Notes under the pieces: generated by a model
Told to the model about the DNA's origin: nothing
What the model saw: the letters and a program-made list of their open reading frames with translations, nothing else
The model's database searches: none
From: Bacteroidetes bacterium HGW-Bacteroidetes-6
GTDB lineage: Bacteria; Bacteroidota; Bacteroidia; Bacteroidales; DTU049
DNA length: 64,000 nt
Assembly (NCBI GenBank): GCA_002842495.1
Contig: PHDB01000006.1
Span: forward strand, 46,343-110,342
Direction of reading: 5' to 3'
In this document: piece by piece, positions 10,393-19,293 of the stretch
How the letters are laid out: the number at the start of each line of letters is the position of its first letter
Position numbering within the stretch: the first letter of the stretch is position 1
Program-made: the position numbers and the translations under genes

Positions 10393-10773
10393 ATGAAAAT
10401 TCCTGAAGATTTGTTATACACCAAGGATCATGAATGGATTCGGGTCGAAGGTGATGTTGCATTTATTGGCGTTACCGATTTTGCTCAATCCGAATTGGGC
10501 GACGTTGTTTTCGTTGAGGTGGAAACTGTTGGTGAAATTCTCGAACGCGAAGAAGCGCTGGGTACAATAGAAGCCGTAAAAACCGTTAGCGACGTGTTTA
10601 TGCCAGTGGCCGGCGAAGTCCTTGAATTCAATGAATTGGTAAAAGAGACGCCGGATCTCATCAACAAAGATCCGTATGGAGATGGCTGGATTGTGAAAAT
10701 TAAAATTACTGAACAGGAACACTTGAATGATTTGATGAATGCTGAAAGCTATAAAAGTCAGACTGGCCATTAA
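10393..10773 (+). CDS. gcvH: glycine cleavage system H protein
   Basis: H protein carries the lipoyl arm that shuttles the aminomethyl group between the P, T and L proteins of the glycine cleavage system; it can also relay lipoate. The 126 residues match the family, and the lipoylated lysine is K63 in the TIEAVKTVSD motif, preceded by the usual GDVVFVE strand. The genes for P, T and L proteins are not nearby, so this is a stand-alone gcvH. The sprA-gcvH order is one I recall as common in Bacteroidota. It has its own good promoter in the 66-base gap after sprA. Confidence 0.96.
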   Translation: MKIPEDLLYTKDHEWIRVEGDVAFIGVTDFAQSELGDVVFVEVETVGEILEREEALGTIEAVKTVSDVFMPVAGEVLEFNELVKETPDLINKDPYGDGWIVKIKITEQEHLNDLMNAESYKSQTGH

Positions 10774-10901
10774 TCCCTGTTTTCCTGCTTATTAGCATTG
10801 TTTTCAGCCTTTAACTTGCCGGATTGTACCTTTTCCTGATATTAACATTATGAAATAAGTACTTTTCTGCATCTTTGAATAAATTTTTAAACAGCAAAAC
10901 C

Positions 10902-11585
10902 ATGGAAATTAAGAAAAACCCCAAATACGATCTGGAACCCCGAAAGGGATTTTTCCTTGAACTGGGCTTGGTATTTGCCCTCGTTATAGTTCTTACCAGT
11001 TTCGAATGGAAAAAAACTGACAGCGCTGGAAACGACTGGGATCAGCTTCAGGTAGTGGATATTCCGGAAGAAATGGTTGAAATCACCCGTCAGGAAGAGC
11101 CAGAACCTCCTAAACCAGAACCACAAACTACTTTGCTCGAGATTGTTGATGACAACGTTGATGTTCAGGACGACCTTGATATCAATGCCGAAGATGACCA
11201 AGACAACGAAGTTGGCGATTTTGTAGCTCCTATTCAGGATGACGACGAACCCGATATTATTGAAGCAGAAATTTTCACCATTGTTGAAGAGCAACCCGGT
11301 TTCCCCGGTGGCGAATCAGCCCTGATGGAATATCTTGGCCGAAACATTAAATATCCGCAACTTGCTCGTGAAAGCAACATTCAGGGAACTGTTTTTGTTA
11401 CGTTTGTTGTTGAACCCAACGGAAGCATATCAAATGTTAAAACCCTTCGTGGAATTGGTGGTGGTTGCGACGAAGAAGCTCTCCGTGTTGTAAAAAGTAT
11501 GCCGAATTGGACTCCGGGAAAACAACGCGGAAAACCCGTTCGTGTTCAGTTCAACTTACCCATTCGTTTTGTATTGCAAGGATAA
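10902..11585 (+). CDS. TonB-family energy transducer, copy 1
   Basis: A 227-residue TonB-like protein: short cytoplasmic N-terminus, one membrane segment (about 16-35) ending in the family-specific SFEWKK, an acidic and Pro-rich periplasmic spacer with EEPEPPKPEPQ, and a C-terminal TonB domain (about 130-227) with GGGCDEEALRVV and PNWTPGK. TonB proteins pass proton-motive force from ExbB/ExbD to outer-membrane TonB-dependent receptors. ATG 10902 is chosen over a TTG at 10875 because it begins the MEIKKN motif shared with copy 3. It is the first of three tandem paralogues and ends at a strong terminator. No exbB or exbD is in the window, so its partners are encoded elsewhere. Confidence 0.9.
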   Translation: MEIKKNPKYDLEPRKGFFLELGLVFALVIVLTSFEWKKTDSAGNDWDQLQVVDIPEEMVEITRQEEPEPPKPEPQTTLLEIVDDNVDVQDDLDINAEDDQDNEVGDFVAPIQDDDEPDIIEAEIFTIVEEQPGFPGGESALMEYLGRNIKYPQLARESNIQGTVFVTFVVEPNGSISNVKTLRGIGGGCDEEALRVVKSMPNWTPGKQRGKPVRVQFNLPIRFVLQG

Positions 11586-11610
11586 TTAATATACAAACAA
11601 AATGATTAAA

Positions 11611-11633
11611 AACCGGCCGATGCCGGTTTTTTT
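11611..11633 (+). terminator. intrinsic terminator after TonB copy 1
   Basis: A perfect 7-bp stem (AACCGGC with GCCGGTT, loop CGAT) runs straight into a T-run. A near copy follows TonB copy 2. Confidence 0.85.
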
Positions 11634-11676
11634 ATTGCCTATAACTTTCTCAAAATATACTTTAACTTATTTGCAC

Positions 11677-11707
11677 TTGTCTTCGCAATTAATCTACTGT
11701 AAATTAG
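11677..11707 (+). promoter_or_regulatory. putative promoter of TonB copy 2
   Basis: TTG at 11677-11679 and TAAATTAG at 11700-11707 are spaced by 20 bases. The -7-like box differs from the TAnnTTTG consensus at one position, but the same TGTAnnTTAG followed by TATTAAT recurs before copy 3, which supports a shared regulatory element. Confidence 0.4.
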
Positions 11708-11733
11708 CTTATTAATACTAAAAGCCAACCATC

Positions 11734-12411
11734 ATGAAACCCAAGAAAAAAGACTCGAAAAACATGGAAAAGTTCAAATCTATCTTTTTCCAAACAGGAT
11801 TGCTTATTTCTCTCTTTGTTGTACTCGCTGCATTTGAATGGAAAAAATACGACAGCAACAACAACAACTTTTATCAACAAGTATTTGTTCCCATCGATGA
11901 TGAGCTAGCAACAATTACCAAGGAAGAGCCTCCTAAAACCAAAATTATTCAGCCAACAACAATCTTTGACATCAAAGACGACAATGTTGTCATTAACGAC
12001 ACCCTGGTTTTCGACCCTAACCCCGATATTAATCAAACAGTTGTAAAACATATTACCATTGACACTACAGACATAGTGATAAATGATCCCCCTCCGGTAT
12101 TTATTGCTCCTGTAATGCCCGAATTTCCCGGAGGAACCGAAGCATTATACAACTTTTTAGGCGGAAATATCAAATACCCATCGCTTGCCCGTGAAAGCAA
12201 TATACAAGGAACAGTATTCGTCACTTTTGTAATCGAAAAAGATGGTTCGGTAACTAACGCTCAAATTTTACGGGGAATTGGTGGTGGCTGCGACGAAGAA
12301 GCAATGCGTGTTGTTCGCAAAATGCCAAATTGGAATCCTGGACAAAACAGTCTTGGAAGACCTGTTCGCGTTCAATTAAACCTTCCTGTTCGATTTGTTT
12401 TAGAAGGATAA
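11734..12411 (+). CDS. TonB-family energy transducer, copy 2
   Basis: This 225-residue paralogue has the same layout as its neighbours: basic N-terminus with the SKNMEK motif shared with copy 3, a membrane segment at about 16-34 ending in AAFEWKK, a periplasmic spacer rich in Asp, Asn and Thr, and a TonB C-terminal domain with PEFPGGTEALY, GGGCDEEAMRVVRK and PNWNPGQ. The spacer is less Pro-rich than in copy 1, and the C-terminal domain is closest to copy 3. It is flanked by its own promoter-like site and terminator, so it is probably transcribed as a single gene. Confidence 0.9.
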   Translation: MKPKKKDSKNMEKFKSIFFQTGLLISLFVVLAAFEWKKYDSNNNNFYQQVFVPIDDELATITKEEPPKTKIIQPTTIFDIKDDNVVINDTLVFDPNPDINQTVVKHITIDTTDIVINDPPPVFIAPVMPEFPGGTEALYNFLGGNIKYPSLARESNIQGTVFVTFVIEKDGSVTNAQILRGIGGGCDEEAMRVVRKMPNWNPGQNSLGRPVRVQLNLPVRFVLEG

Positions 12412-12430
12412 TGATTTGTGCTTCGAAAAA

Positions 12431-12455
12431 GGCCGGCCGATGCCGGTCTTTTTTA
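12431..12455 (+). terminator. intrinsic terminator after TonB copy 2
   Basis: GGCCGGC pairs with GCCGGTC (one G-T pair) around the same CGAT loop as the terminator of copy 1, followed by CTTTTTT. The core CCGGCCGATGCCGGT is identical in both terminators, so the duplication probably carried the terminator with the gene. Confidence 0.85.
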
Positions 12456-12496
12456 TTCCTTAAACTTTATCAAACCATTCACTCACTTATTGAATC

Positions 12497-12527
12497 TTGT
12501 AACGGAACATATACGATTGTATTTTAG
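12497..12527 (+). promoter_or_regulatory. putative promoter of TonB copy 3
   Basis: TTG 12497-12499 and TATTTTAG 12520-12527 are separated by 20 bases, the same arrangement as before copy 2, and are followed by the shared TATTAAT sequence. Confidence 0.4.
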
Positions 12528-12552
12528 ACTATTAATTGCAAAAACAATCAAA

Positions 12553-13230
12553 ATGGAAATTAAAAAGAATGAATCGAAAAACATGGAAAAACACAAATTG
12601 CTGTTTTTTCAAATGGGATTGCTGATAGCCCTTTTTCTGGTATTGGCCGCCTTTGAGTGGAAGAAAGACGTTAACTCCATCTCAAATCTTTGTGTAGACG
12701 ACTTTCCGATTATTGATCAAGATTTAGCACCGATTACCCCTCCCGATAAAAAGGACATTAAACCAGTAGTAAACACCACACAACTGAAAATCACTACGCT
12801 CGATATCAATGATAACATCGATGTAGATGCCGAAGACAATCAAAATAAAAAGGCAGAAGTTTTTGAAAAACCTCTTGAACATGAAGAAACACCCGAAGTG
12901 GAAGGAGATGAAATTATCAAAGTGGCACCAGTCATGCCTGAGTTTCCGGGCGGAACCGAAGGACTTTATGAATTTCTTGGGGCAAACACAAGATATCCGC
13001 AGGCAGCCAAAGATATTGATTTGGAAGGAATAGTGTATGTGACTTTTATCATCGAAAAAGACGGTTCGGTAAGTAACTCGCAAATATTACGAGGAATCGG
13101 TGGTGGTTGCGACGAAGAAGCCTTGCGCGTTGTAAGAAAAATGCCACATTGGACTCCGGGCAAAAACAACCTTGGAAGACCTATACGGGTTCAAATGAAT
13201 CTTCCGGTTAAATTCATCCTAAAAAGTTAA
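12553..13230 (+). CDS. TonB-family energy transducer, copy 3
   Basis: Third tandem paralogue, 225 residues from ATG 12553. The upstream in-frame GTG at 12418 would put the terminator and promoter region inside the gene. It has the MEIKKN start of copy 1 and the SKNMEKHK and AAFEWKK block of copy 2. An acidic spacer (about 40-125) leads to the TonB domain with PEFPGGTEGLY, GGGCDEEALRVV and PHWTPGKN. Its stop overlaps by 4 bases the stop of the convergent U32 gene and no hairpin terminator follows, unlike copies 1 and 2. It probably energises outer-membrane transport; the cognate receptor cannot be inferred. Confidence 0.9.
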   Translation: MEIKKNESKNMEKHKLLFFQMGLLIALFLVLAAFEWKKDVNSISNLCVDDFPIIDQDLAPITPPDKKDIKPVVNTTQLKITTLDINDNIDVDAEDNQNKKAEVFEKPLEHEETPEVEGDEIIKVAPVMPEFPGGTEGLYEFLGANTRYPQAAKDIDLEGIVYVTFIIEKDGSVSNSQILRGIGGGCDEEALRVVRKMPHWTPGKNNLGRPIRVQMNLPVKFILKS

Positions 13231-14462
13231 CTTCCGGACTCTACAATACGAAAGAGTTTATCGCCACGGCGAACCAAACGATCAACTTTAAATGCAAACA
13301 AACGTCCTTTTGGCGCAAAAGGTTCTAGTCCTTTATCGAGATGAATGTCTTCAAGAACACCCTCATACAGGCCTGTAGATGGGCCTGTTATGGTAATTTT
13401 TGTTCCCGAAAACACTTCAGATGTTTCCGCTCTGGCTTCAGCAACACCTAAATTTGAAAAGTAATTGGTGATTTTTCCAATAAATTCTCTACGCTCTGTA
13501 GCAGAACTCCCATGTTTCTCGCTCCACTCGCCTATGGTTTTGCCCATGTAATAACCATCCCAAAATCCCCGATTGTAAACCTTTGCCAGACGATTCATCC
13601 ATTTTTCAACACGACTTTCTGAAAAAGTGCCGTCGCTAACCGCTTGTATTGCTTCGCGATAAACCTTAACAACCGCACTCACATATTCTGGAGGACGACC
13701 TCGACCTTCGATTTTAAGCACAGACACTCCCGCATCAATAAGTTTATCGACAAAACCAACTGTGCATAAGTCTTTTGGCGACATAATATATTTATTATCA
13801 ACCACAAGCTCAACTCCTCCTTCAAGGTCGGTTACCCGATAAGGTCTGCGACATATCTGTGTACATGCACCGCGATTTGCGCTGCTATTTGTATTATCAA
13901 GGCTTAGGTAACATTTTCCGCTAACAGCCATACAAAGGGCCCCATGAGCAAAAGCTTCAAGTCGAACTAATTGTCCTGATGGACCACAAATATTTTGGGT
14001 TTGAATACCAGAAGCGAGACTTTTCACCTGTTCCAGATTCATCTCACGGGAAAGTACCATAACATCGGCCCATCTAGAGAAAAACCTAACCGCTTCGATA
14101 TTAGTGATGTTCGATTGTGTTGAAAGATGAACATGAAGTCCAAGCTCACGTGCTTTCTCAAGAACTGCAATATCGGTGGCAATTACAGCATCAATGCCAT
14201 TATGTGCAGCAATTGTCAAAATACGCCCAACCTCCTCAAGTTCGTTATCGAAAACAACTGTATTTAAAGCCAACCATGCTTTTGCACCAAAATTGCGGCA
14301 AAGCCTTACAATCTGCGGCAAATCATCTGCTTGAAAATTCACAGCCGAGCCAGATCGCATATTAAGTTTTCCGACACCAAAATAGACCGACGATGCACCA
14401 CCTTCCAATGCTGCATGTAACGACTCAAAAGAGCCTACGGGAGCTGTAATTTCTACATTCAT
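13227..14462 (-). CDS. peptidase U32 family protein (TrhP/RlhA-like)
   Basis: 411 residues with the U32 fold: a TIM-barrel-like N-terminal half (AALEGGASSVYFGVGKLNMR; HLSTQSNITN near 111; VMVLSREM), then a cysteine-containing segment with GKCYLSL and CTQICRRPY. Four cysteines in this region resemble the iron-sulfur ligands of bacterial U32 proteins. Well-studied members (TrhP/YegQ, RlhA, UbiU/V) support oxygen-independent hydroxylation of RNA or ubiquinone precursors; true protease activity is doubtful in most. I favour an RNA-hydroxylation role here but cannot decide. The gene converges on TonB copy 3 (4-base overlap) and diverges from the small lipoprotein at 14576. A -7 box lies only 4 bases before its ATG, suggesting a leaderless or nearly leaderless mRNA. 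Confidence 0.88.
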   Translation of the reverse strand: MNVEITAPVGSFESLHAALEGGASSVYFGVGKLNMRSGSAVNFQADDLPQIVRLCRNFGAKAWLALNTVVFDNELEEVGRILTIAAHNGIDAVIATDIAVLEKARELGLHVHLSTQSNITNIEAVRFFSRWADVMVLSREMNLEQVKSLASGIQTQNICGPSGQLVRLEAFAHGALCMAVSGKCYLSLDNTNSSANRGACTQICRRPYRVTDLEGGVELVVDNKYIMSPKDLCTVGFVDKLIDAGVSVLKIEGRGRPPEYVSAVVKVYREAIQAVSDGTFSESRVEKWMNRLAKVYNRGFWDGYYMGKTIGEWSEKHGSSATERREFIGKITNYFSNLGVAEARAETSEVFSGTKITITGPSTGLYEGVLEDIHLDKGLEPFAPKGRLFAFKVDRLVRRGDKLFRIVESGS

Positions 14463-14466
14463 GGCA

Positions 14467-14474
14467 CAAAGATA
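14467..14474 (-). promoter_or_regulatory. -7 promoter box of U32 gene
   Basis: On the minus strand this reads TATCTTTG, an exact TAnnTTTG match, ending 4 bases before the ATG at 14462. No -33 element is clear. Confidence 0.4.
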
Positions 14475-14511
14475 CGGAAAGAGCTCGAAATGTTTTTTTG
14501 TTAAATTGAGC

Positions 14512-14539
14512 TTGTAATCAAAAAATATTTATACTTTTG
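14512..14539 (+). promoter_or_regulatory. promoter of lipoprotein gene at 14576
   Basis: TTG 14512-14514 and TACTTTTG 14532-14539 are spaced by 17 bases and lie 36 bases before the ATG. Confidence 0.6.
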
Positions 14540-14575
14540 AAAAAACAATCTAATCGTTAAACCAAAATTGAAACC

Positions 14576-15073
14576 ATGAAAAAACTTTTTCTCTTTATCG
14601 GAATTGTTTTTGCAGGAACCATGATTGCATGCGGTCCTACCACAGACGACGCCATTAAACACAATGACGGCATTGTTGCCGATCAGAAAAAACTTCTCGA
14701 AATGGAGAATGACTTTGTTAACACAATTGTTGACGGAGACGAAATCGCTGACATCAAGAAAGCTTATAAAGAATACAATGCTTTCATTGAAGAGACACTG
14801 AAGAAGTACGAAGACATGGACGAATTCGACAGCAACGATACTTTCAGAAAAGCTATGCTTGATCTTTTGAAAGAATTTCAGGATGTTGCCAACAACGAGT
14901 ACAAAGAAATGGTTGACATTTACACCATGGATGCTGAAGATTTGACTGAAGACGACTTCACCCGCTGGGAAGAACTTGCTCAAATTGTTGAAGACAAAGA
15001 AGGCAAAGCAAACGACTCTTTCCTGGACAAGCAGAAAGAATTTGCAAAAGAATACAACTTCACACTTGAATAG
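14576..15073 (+). CDS. small helical lipoprotein, paralogue of the 15158 protein
   Basis: 165 residues with a lipoprotein signal and lipobox ending in Cys19 (TMIAC, then GPTTDD). The mature part is very acidic and predicted almost entirely helical, with HNDGIVADQKKLLE, ETLKKYEDM, DTFRKAMLDLL and EYNFTLE. It resembles the poorly characterised LIC11966-type surface proteins (shared N-D-x-I-V-x-x-Q-x-K pattern), but I cannot confirm that and do not assign a function. The next gene at 15158 encodes a clear paralogue (same FNDKIVADQKK and DTFRKALIELL blocks). A good promoter and a terminator frame the gene, so it is transcribed on its own. Being a lipoprotein, it is probably anchored in the outer membrane. 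Confidence 0.85.
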   Translation: MKKLFLFIGIVFAGTMIACGPTTDDAIKHNDGIVADQKKLLEMENDFVNTIVDGDEIADIKKAYKEYNAFIEETLKKYEDMDEFDSNDTFRKAMLDLLKEFQDVANNEYKEMVDIYTMDAEDLTEDDFTRWEELAQIVEDKEGKANDSFLDKQKEFAKEYNFTLE

Positions 15074-15089
15074 AAGTTAATTTCATTAA

Positions 15090-15122
15090 AAAGGGCTGTC
15101 TTTTATAGACGGCCTTTTTTTT
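15090..15122 (+). terminator. intrinsic terminator between the two paralogues
   Basis: AAGGGCTGTC (15091-15100) pairs with GACGGCCTTT (15108-15117) with two wobble pairs; the right arm passes into a run of eight T. Confidence 0.8.
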
Positions 15123-15157
15123 AGTCAAAATTTTCAACTCATTAAAAAAAATGAAAA

Positions 15158-15655
15158 ATGAAAAAATTGCTGATTTTGCTATTCTCAATCATATTAGCTA
15201 CAGGATTAAGCGCGCAAACTAAAGACCAGGCAATTGGTTTCAACGACAAAATCGTTGCCGACCAAAAGAAGATGCTGATTCTCGAAGATCATTTTATCAC
15301 ATCTATTATCAATGATATGGGAGGAGACACTATCCAGCTTGAATACGAAATATATTGTGACTTCATGCAGTATACTCTCGACAAGTACTCGAAGATGAAA
15401 AAATTCGACAAGAAGGACACTTTTCGTAAAGCTCTGATTGAACTCCTGACAAATTTTCTTCAAGTCGCAAAAACAGAGTACAAAGAAATGCTCGACATTT
15501 ATGCTATTCCAACGGATAAGCTCACCGACGAACATTACAACAGATGGACCGAGCTCTCTAACATTATTGATAAAAAAGAAAACACATACAACGAAAGCTT
15601 TCTTGATGCACAAAAAGCTTTTGCCAGCGAATACAGCTTTTCTTTAGTCGATTAA
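15158..15655 (+). CDS. small secreted helical protein, paralogue of 14576
   Basis: 165 residues, the same length as its neighbour and alignable along most of it (FNDKIVADQKKM, DTFRKALIELL, EYKEMLDIYAI, DEHYNRWTELSNI, SFLDAQKAFASEYSFSL). The key difference is the signal: this copy has an ordinary signal peptide ending near SAQ (about residue 20) and no cysteine, so it should be soluble in the periplasm or secreted rather than lipid-anchored. The mature protein is helical and more basic than its paralogue. No function is known to me. A strong terminator precedes it and no clear -7 box lies in the 35-base gap, so it may rely on read-through or a weak promoter. Confidence 0.82.
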   Translation: MKKLLILLFSIILATGLSAQTKDQAIGFNDKIVADQKKMLILEDHFITSIINDMGGDTIQLEYEIYCDFMQYTLDKYSKMKKFDKKDTFRKALIELLTNFLQVAKTEYKEMLDIYAIPTDKLTDEHYNRWTELSNIIDKKENTYNESFLDAQKAFASEYSFSLVD

Positions 15656-15706
15656 GTCTTAATTACCTATTCAAATATTCGTTTACCATAAGCTTGCAAA
15701 TATTTG

Positions 15707-15714
15707 TACTTTTG
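15707..15714 (+). promoter_or_regulatory. -7 promoter box of lipoprotein gene at 15743
   Basis: TACTTTTG, an exact TAnnTTTG match, 28 bases before the ATG at 15743. No -33 element is evident. Confidence 0.45.
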
Positions 15715-15742
15715 CTATCATCAATACAGAATACTTTCCTAT

Positions 15743-16315
15743 ATGAAATATTCACTCATTCTCCTTTCTGCTCTCATTGTGTTCCTTTCTGCATGCGGCC
15801 CTTCCGACGAAACCAAAAAAGCTGCCAACGATGTTTTCAAAGAAACACATCGAAACGTAAACAATGTAATTGCAACCGACAGCAGCTATGCTTTGTGTAT
15901 GCAATATTTATTGCGTGAAATTCAGGCTCCCGACTTAAAAAAAGCAAGGAAAAAAGTGCGTGAAATTACTGACAGCATCGGTCGTCTTGATATATATATC
16001 GAATCTCTCATCTCCGAAATAAATACGGCTTCCGCAACTATCGATTCAATGAACAGAAATACGGAAAAATTCACGCTACTTGCTGCTGCTGACACCTTAA
16101 TCGACAAGTACAACATGGTGGCTGCCAATATCTATACCAAAATAGCCAATCAGCTTCGGCATGTTTCGTTGCCGGTAAAAGATGCTGAATACACAATTGT
16201 ACTGCAACTAACATATCAGGCCGATTCGATTCTGAATAGCTCGGTGGAACGTTTCAACAATGAAAGTGCGGCCTTTTTCGAGGAATATTCCCTCAAAGAC
16301 TTTAGCGAGAAATAA
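15743..16315 (+). CDS. small helical lipoprotein
   Basis: 190 residues from ATG 15743, which directly begins a lipoprotein signal with Cys18 (LSAC, then GPSDETKK). The mature protein is largely helical, with heptad-like stretches at about 60-110 ([14 protein letters not shown] and [13 protein letters not shown]), consistent with a coiled coil. It begins CGPS, close to the CGPT of the 14576 lipoprotein, and has a similar helix pattern, so it may be a distant third member of the group, but I see no strong shared motif. Its end overlaps the aspS stop region by 14 bases on the opposite strand. Function unknown; likely a membrane-anchored periplasmic protein. Confidence 0.75.
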   Translation: MKYSLILLSALIVFLSACGPSDETKKAANDVFKETHRNVNNVIATDSSYALCMQYLLREIQAPDLKKARKKVREITDSIGRLDIYIESLISEINTASATIDSMNRNTEKFTLLAAADTLIDKYNMVAANIYTKIANQLRHVSLPVKDAEYTIVLQLTYQADSILNSSVERFNNESAAFFEEYSLKDFSEK

Positions 16316-18050
16316 GTTTAATATTCAATTCGTCGAGCTGCTGAGAGCTAACAGTTGAAGGAGCATCGGCCATCACATCACGACCCGAGTTATTTTTCGG
16401 AAAAGCAATAAATTCACGAATATTGTTCTGACCAGCCATCATAGCAACAAACCGGTCGAAACCAAAAGCAATTCCGCCGTGAGGAGGTGCTCCGAATTCA
16501 AATGCACCTAACAAAAATCCAAATTGCGCAGTAGCTTCTTCGTCGGAAAAGCCAAGTGCTTTAAACATCTGCATTTGCAAAACCCGGTCATGAATACGAA
16601 TACTTCCGCCGCCAATTTCAACTCCGTTGATAACAAGATCGTAGGCATTTGCACGCACTTTCCCCGGGTCAGTTAATAACATCTCAATATCATCGACCAC
16701 AGGCGAAGTAAACGGATGGTGCATAGCGAAAAAGCGCTTTGCTTCATCGTCCCATTCAAGTAATGGAAAATCGACCACCCACAATGGAGCAAAATGATCT
16801 GGATTTCGTAATCCCTGGCGCGAACCTAATTCGAGACGAAGCTCTCCGGCAATTGAAAAAATATTCTTCTCGGCACCAGCTACAATAAGCATTAAATCGC
16901 CATCGGACGCATGACATTTGGTCTTCCAATCTTTAAGATCATTGGCTGAGAAAAATTTATCGACCGACGATTTGGTTGTTCCGTCTGCGGCATATTTTAC
17001 CCAAATCAGACCTGAGCCACCAATCTGCGGACGTTTGACCCAGTCAGTCAAATCGTCAATCTGTTTACGTGTATATTCAGCTGCACCTTCCACAACCAAA
17101 GCCAATACACGATCTGCATTATCGAAAACCACAAAGCCTTTGTTTTTTGCCTGTTCGCTTATATCATTTATTTGCATTCCAAACCTGATGTCAGGTTTGT
17201 CGCTTCCATAAAGCGAAATAGCATCTGAATATGGCATGCGCATAAATGGGGGCAAATCAACATTGCGAATTGTTTTCAGCAAATGGCAAGTCAACTTTTC
17301 GAACATCACCAAGACATCTTCGCGTTCAACAAACGACATTTCGCAATCGATTTGCGTAAACTCGGGTTGACGATCGGCTCGTAAATCTTCGTCGCGGAAA
17401 CATCGAACAATCTGAAAGTAACGATCGAAACCCGACACCATTAAAAGTTGTTTGTAGGTTTGCGGCGACTGAGGCAACGCATAAAATTGATTTTCGTTCA
17501 TTCGCGAAGGCACAATAAAATCGCGAGCACCTTCAGGTGTACTACGAATAAGATAGGGTGTTTCAATTTCCAGAAAATCGACATCACTCAAAAACTTACG
17601 AATTTCGAGAGCCATCCGATGGCGAAGCATCACATTTTGCTGCAATGGATTGCGACGCAAATCGAGATAGCGATATTTCATTCTGAGTTCTTCGCCACCA
17701 TCCGTTTCCGTTTCGATTGTAAAAGGAGGTATTTGAGACGGATTGAGAATTTTCAAACCCAAAACCTCCATCTCGATTTCGCCAGTTGCTATATTTTTAT
17801 TTTTGTTGCTTCGTTCTCTTACCAGACCCGTAGCCGTGATCACATATTCTCGACCTAATTTGCGTGCCGACTCACACAAATCTTTATTTGTTTCCATATC
17901 GAAAACCAACTGTGTAATACCATATCGGTCGCGTAAATCGATAAAAGTTGTTCCTCCAAAATCTCTAATATGCTGCACCCAACCACTGATAACAACAGTT
18001 TGACCAACATGATCTGTGCGTAATTCTCCGCATGTATGTGTTCTGTACAT
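16302..18050 (-). CDS. aspS: aspartate--tRNA ligase
   Basis: Class II aminoacyl-tRNA synthetase charging tRNA-Asp in the cytoplasm. The 582 residues match the bacterial-type enzyme: N-terminal OB anticodon-binding domain (about 1-105; [11 protein letters not shown]), catalytic core with motif 1 region RYLDLRR, motif 2 [18 protein letters not shown], the bacterial GAD insertion domain (about 285-420), and motif 3 GIAFGFDRF near the C-terminus. Whether it is discriminating or also charges tRNA-Asn cannot be read directly. The gene diverges from the OmpA gene at 18121 and converges with the lipoprotein at 15743 (14-base overlap). Only a weak promoter-like sequence is seen in the 70-base divergent gap. 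Confidence 0.98.
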   Translation of the reverse strand: MYRTHTCGELRTDHVGQTVVISGWVQHIRDFGGTTFIDLRDRYGITQLVFDMETNKDLCESARKLGREYVITATGLVRERSNKNKNIATGEIEMEVLGLKILNPSQIPPFTIETETDGGEELRMKYRYLDLRRNPLQQNVMLRHRMALEIRKFLSDVDFLEIETPYLIRSTPEGARDFIVPSRMNENQFYALPQSPQTYKQLLMVSGFDRYFQIVRCFRDEDLRADRQPEFTQIDCEMSFVEREDVLVMFEKLTCHLLKTIRNVDLPPFMRMPYSDAISLYGSDKPDIRFGMQINDISEQAKNKGFVVFDNADRVLALVVEGAAEYTRKQIDDLTDWVKRPQIGGSGLIWVKYAADGTTKSSVDKFFSANDLKDWKTKCHASDGDLMLIVAGAEKNIFSIAGELRLELGSRQGLRNPDHFAPLWVVDFPLLEWDDEAKRFFAMHHPFTSPVVDDIEMLLTDPGKVRANAYDLVINGVEIGGGSIRIHDRVLQMQMFKALGFSDEEATAQFGFLLGAFEFGAPPHGGIAFGFDRFVAMMAGQNNIREFIAFPKNNSGRDVMADAPSTVSSQQLDELNIKLISR

Positions 18051-18120
18051 GAATTTTTTTGCGAAAATAACAATAATCGTTCATCCGAAAAAGTTTTAAT
18101 TTTACCTCAGCAATTGTTTT

Positions 18121-19293
18121 ATGAGAATTCCAAGTGCACTGGTTTTTGTTTTTTGGATTACTTCCGGGCTTTTCAGTCAGGACAATCTGATATACAATGG
18201 AGGTTTCGAAACATATCGAAACTGTCCAGAGGACTATGTGCACTATCTCGAAGGAGTAACAGAACTGGTTCCTGGCTGGAGTATCAACAACACATCTACT
18301 CCCGATTATTTCAATCGGTGTAGCATCAGAAGCAAAGTGGGAGTGCCGGTCAATTTTGCCGGGAACATGGAACCCCGAACCGGAAATGCCTACGTGGGAA
18401 TGATTTTGCGTGCCGATTCGTCGCGCTATCCATACTCACGTGGATACAATGAGCATTTACAGGCCATTATTACGATGCCGTTGGAGCGAAATCATTTGTA
18501 TTATTTCGAATTTTACTATGTTTTGAGCAAAAACAGCGGAATTGCGTCCAATGGCTTGTCGGTTTATTTGAGTTCATCGAAACCGCTTTTCGACGAAGCA
18601 GCTGAAAGCTTTACGTTTATTCCGCAACTCGAAATGCCACGCGATTCGGTTTTAGACGACCGTCACGAATGGTCGAAATTTTCAGGCGTTTTTCGAGCCA
18701 GTGGTGAAGAAAAATATGTCACAATTGGAAATTTCACCAATTATAGTGAACTTACTTACGAAACACTTATCGAAGATGCATCAACCGAAATTCACTCATT
18801 CGCATACTATTTGTTCGACGATTTTCGACTAATTCCGGTAAACAGTATTTCACAATATAGTTGCACCGTTATCATGAATCAGCTCGATTCGTTTCCGCCA
18901 GCAACTTTTAGCAACAACGATACATTGTTCATGGAAGACATTGAGATAGGCGAAACCATCATTTTACGCAATGTTTACTTCGAATTTGACAAAACCGAAC
19001 TACTCCCCTACTCTTTTGCCGAACTCAACAAAATTTATGATATTCTGGAACAATATCCCAATATGAAAATTGAAATTTCGGGGCACACCGACAATATTGG
19101 CTCGGAATCGTACAATCAGGCTTTGAGCGAAGCACGAGCCAAGGCTGTTCTGGAATATTTGTATTTAAAAGGCATCGATTTGAAACGCATGCGATATATT
19201 GGATATGGCAGCAAAATACCAATAGCCGATAATCTTCTTCCTGAAGGTCGACAACTCAATCGTCGGGTTGAAATAAAAATACTTAGCAAATGA
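18121..19293 (+). CDS. OmpA-family outer-membrane protein
   Basis: 390 residues. A signal peptide (about 1-19, ending SGLFSQ) is followed by a beta-rich region of about 230 residues starting NLIYNGGFETY, which resembles the jelly-roll or carbohydrate-binding-like modules often placed before OmpA domains in Bacteroidota. The C-terminal OmpA peptidoglycan-binding domain spans about 275-390, with FEFDKTELLP, ISGHTDNIGS and the NRRVEI tail; the D and R of the diaminopimelate-binding site are present. It probably anchors the outer membrane or a surface structure to peptidoglycan. The stop overlaps the tadA start by four bases (ATGA), so the two are translationally coupled. Confidence 0.9.
   Translation: MRIPSALVFVFWITSGLFSQDNLIYNGGFETYRNCPEDYVHYLEGVTELVPGWSINNTSTPDYFNRCSIRSKVGVPVNFAGNMEPRTGNAYVGMILRADSSRYPYSRGYNEHLQAIITMPLERNHLYYFEFYYVLSKNSGIASNGLSVYLSSSKPLFDEAAESFTFIPQLEMPRDSVLDDRHEWSKFSGVFRASGEEKYVTIGNFTNYSELTYETLIEDASTEIHSFAYYLFDDFRLIPVNSISQYSCTVIMNQLDSFPPATFSNNDTLFMEDIEIGETIILRNVYFEFDKTELLPYSFAELNKIYDILEQYPNMKIEISGHTDNIGSESYNQALSEARAKAVLEYLYLKGIDLKRMRYIGYGSKIPIADNLLPEGRQLNRRVEIKILSK

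Noticed and set aside
12418..12552. Upstream GTG extension of TonB copy 3
   Set aside because: It would place a terminator and a promoter inside the gene; ATG 12553 aligns with the paralogues.
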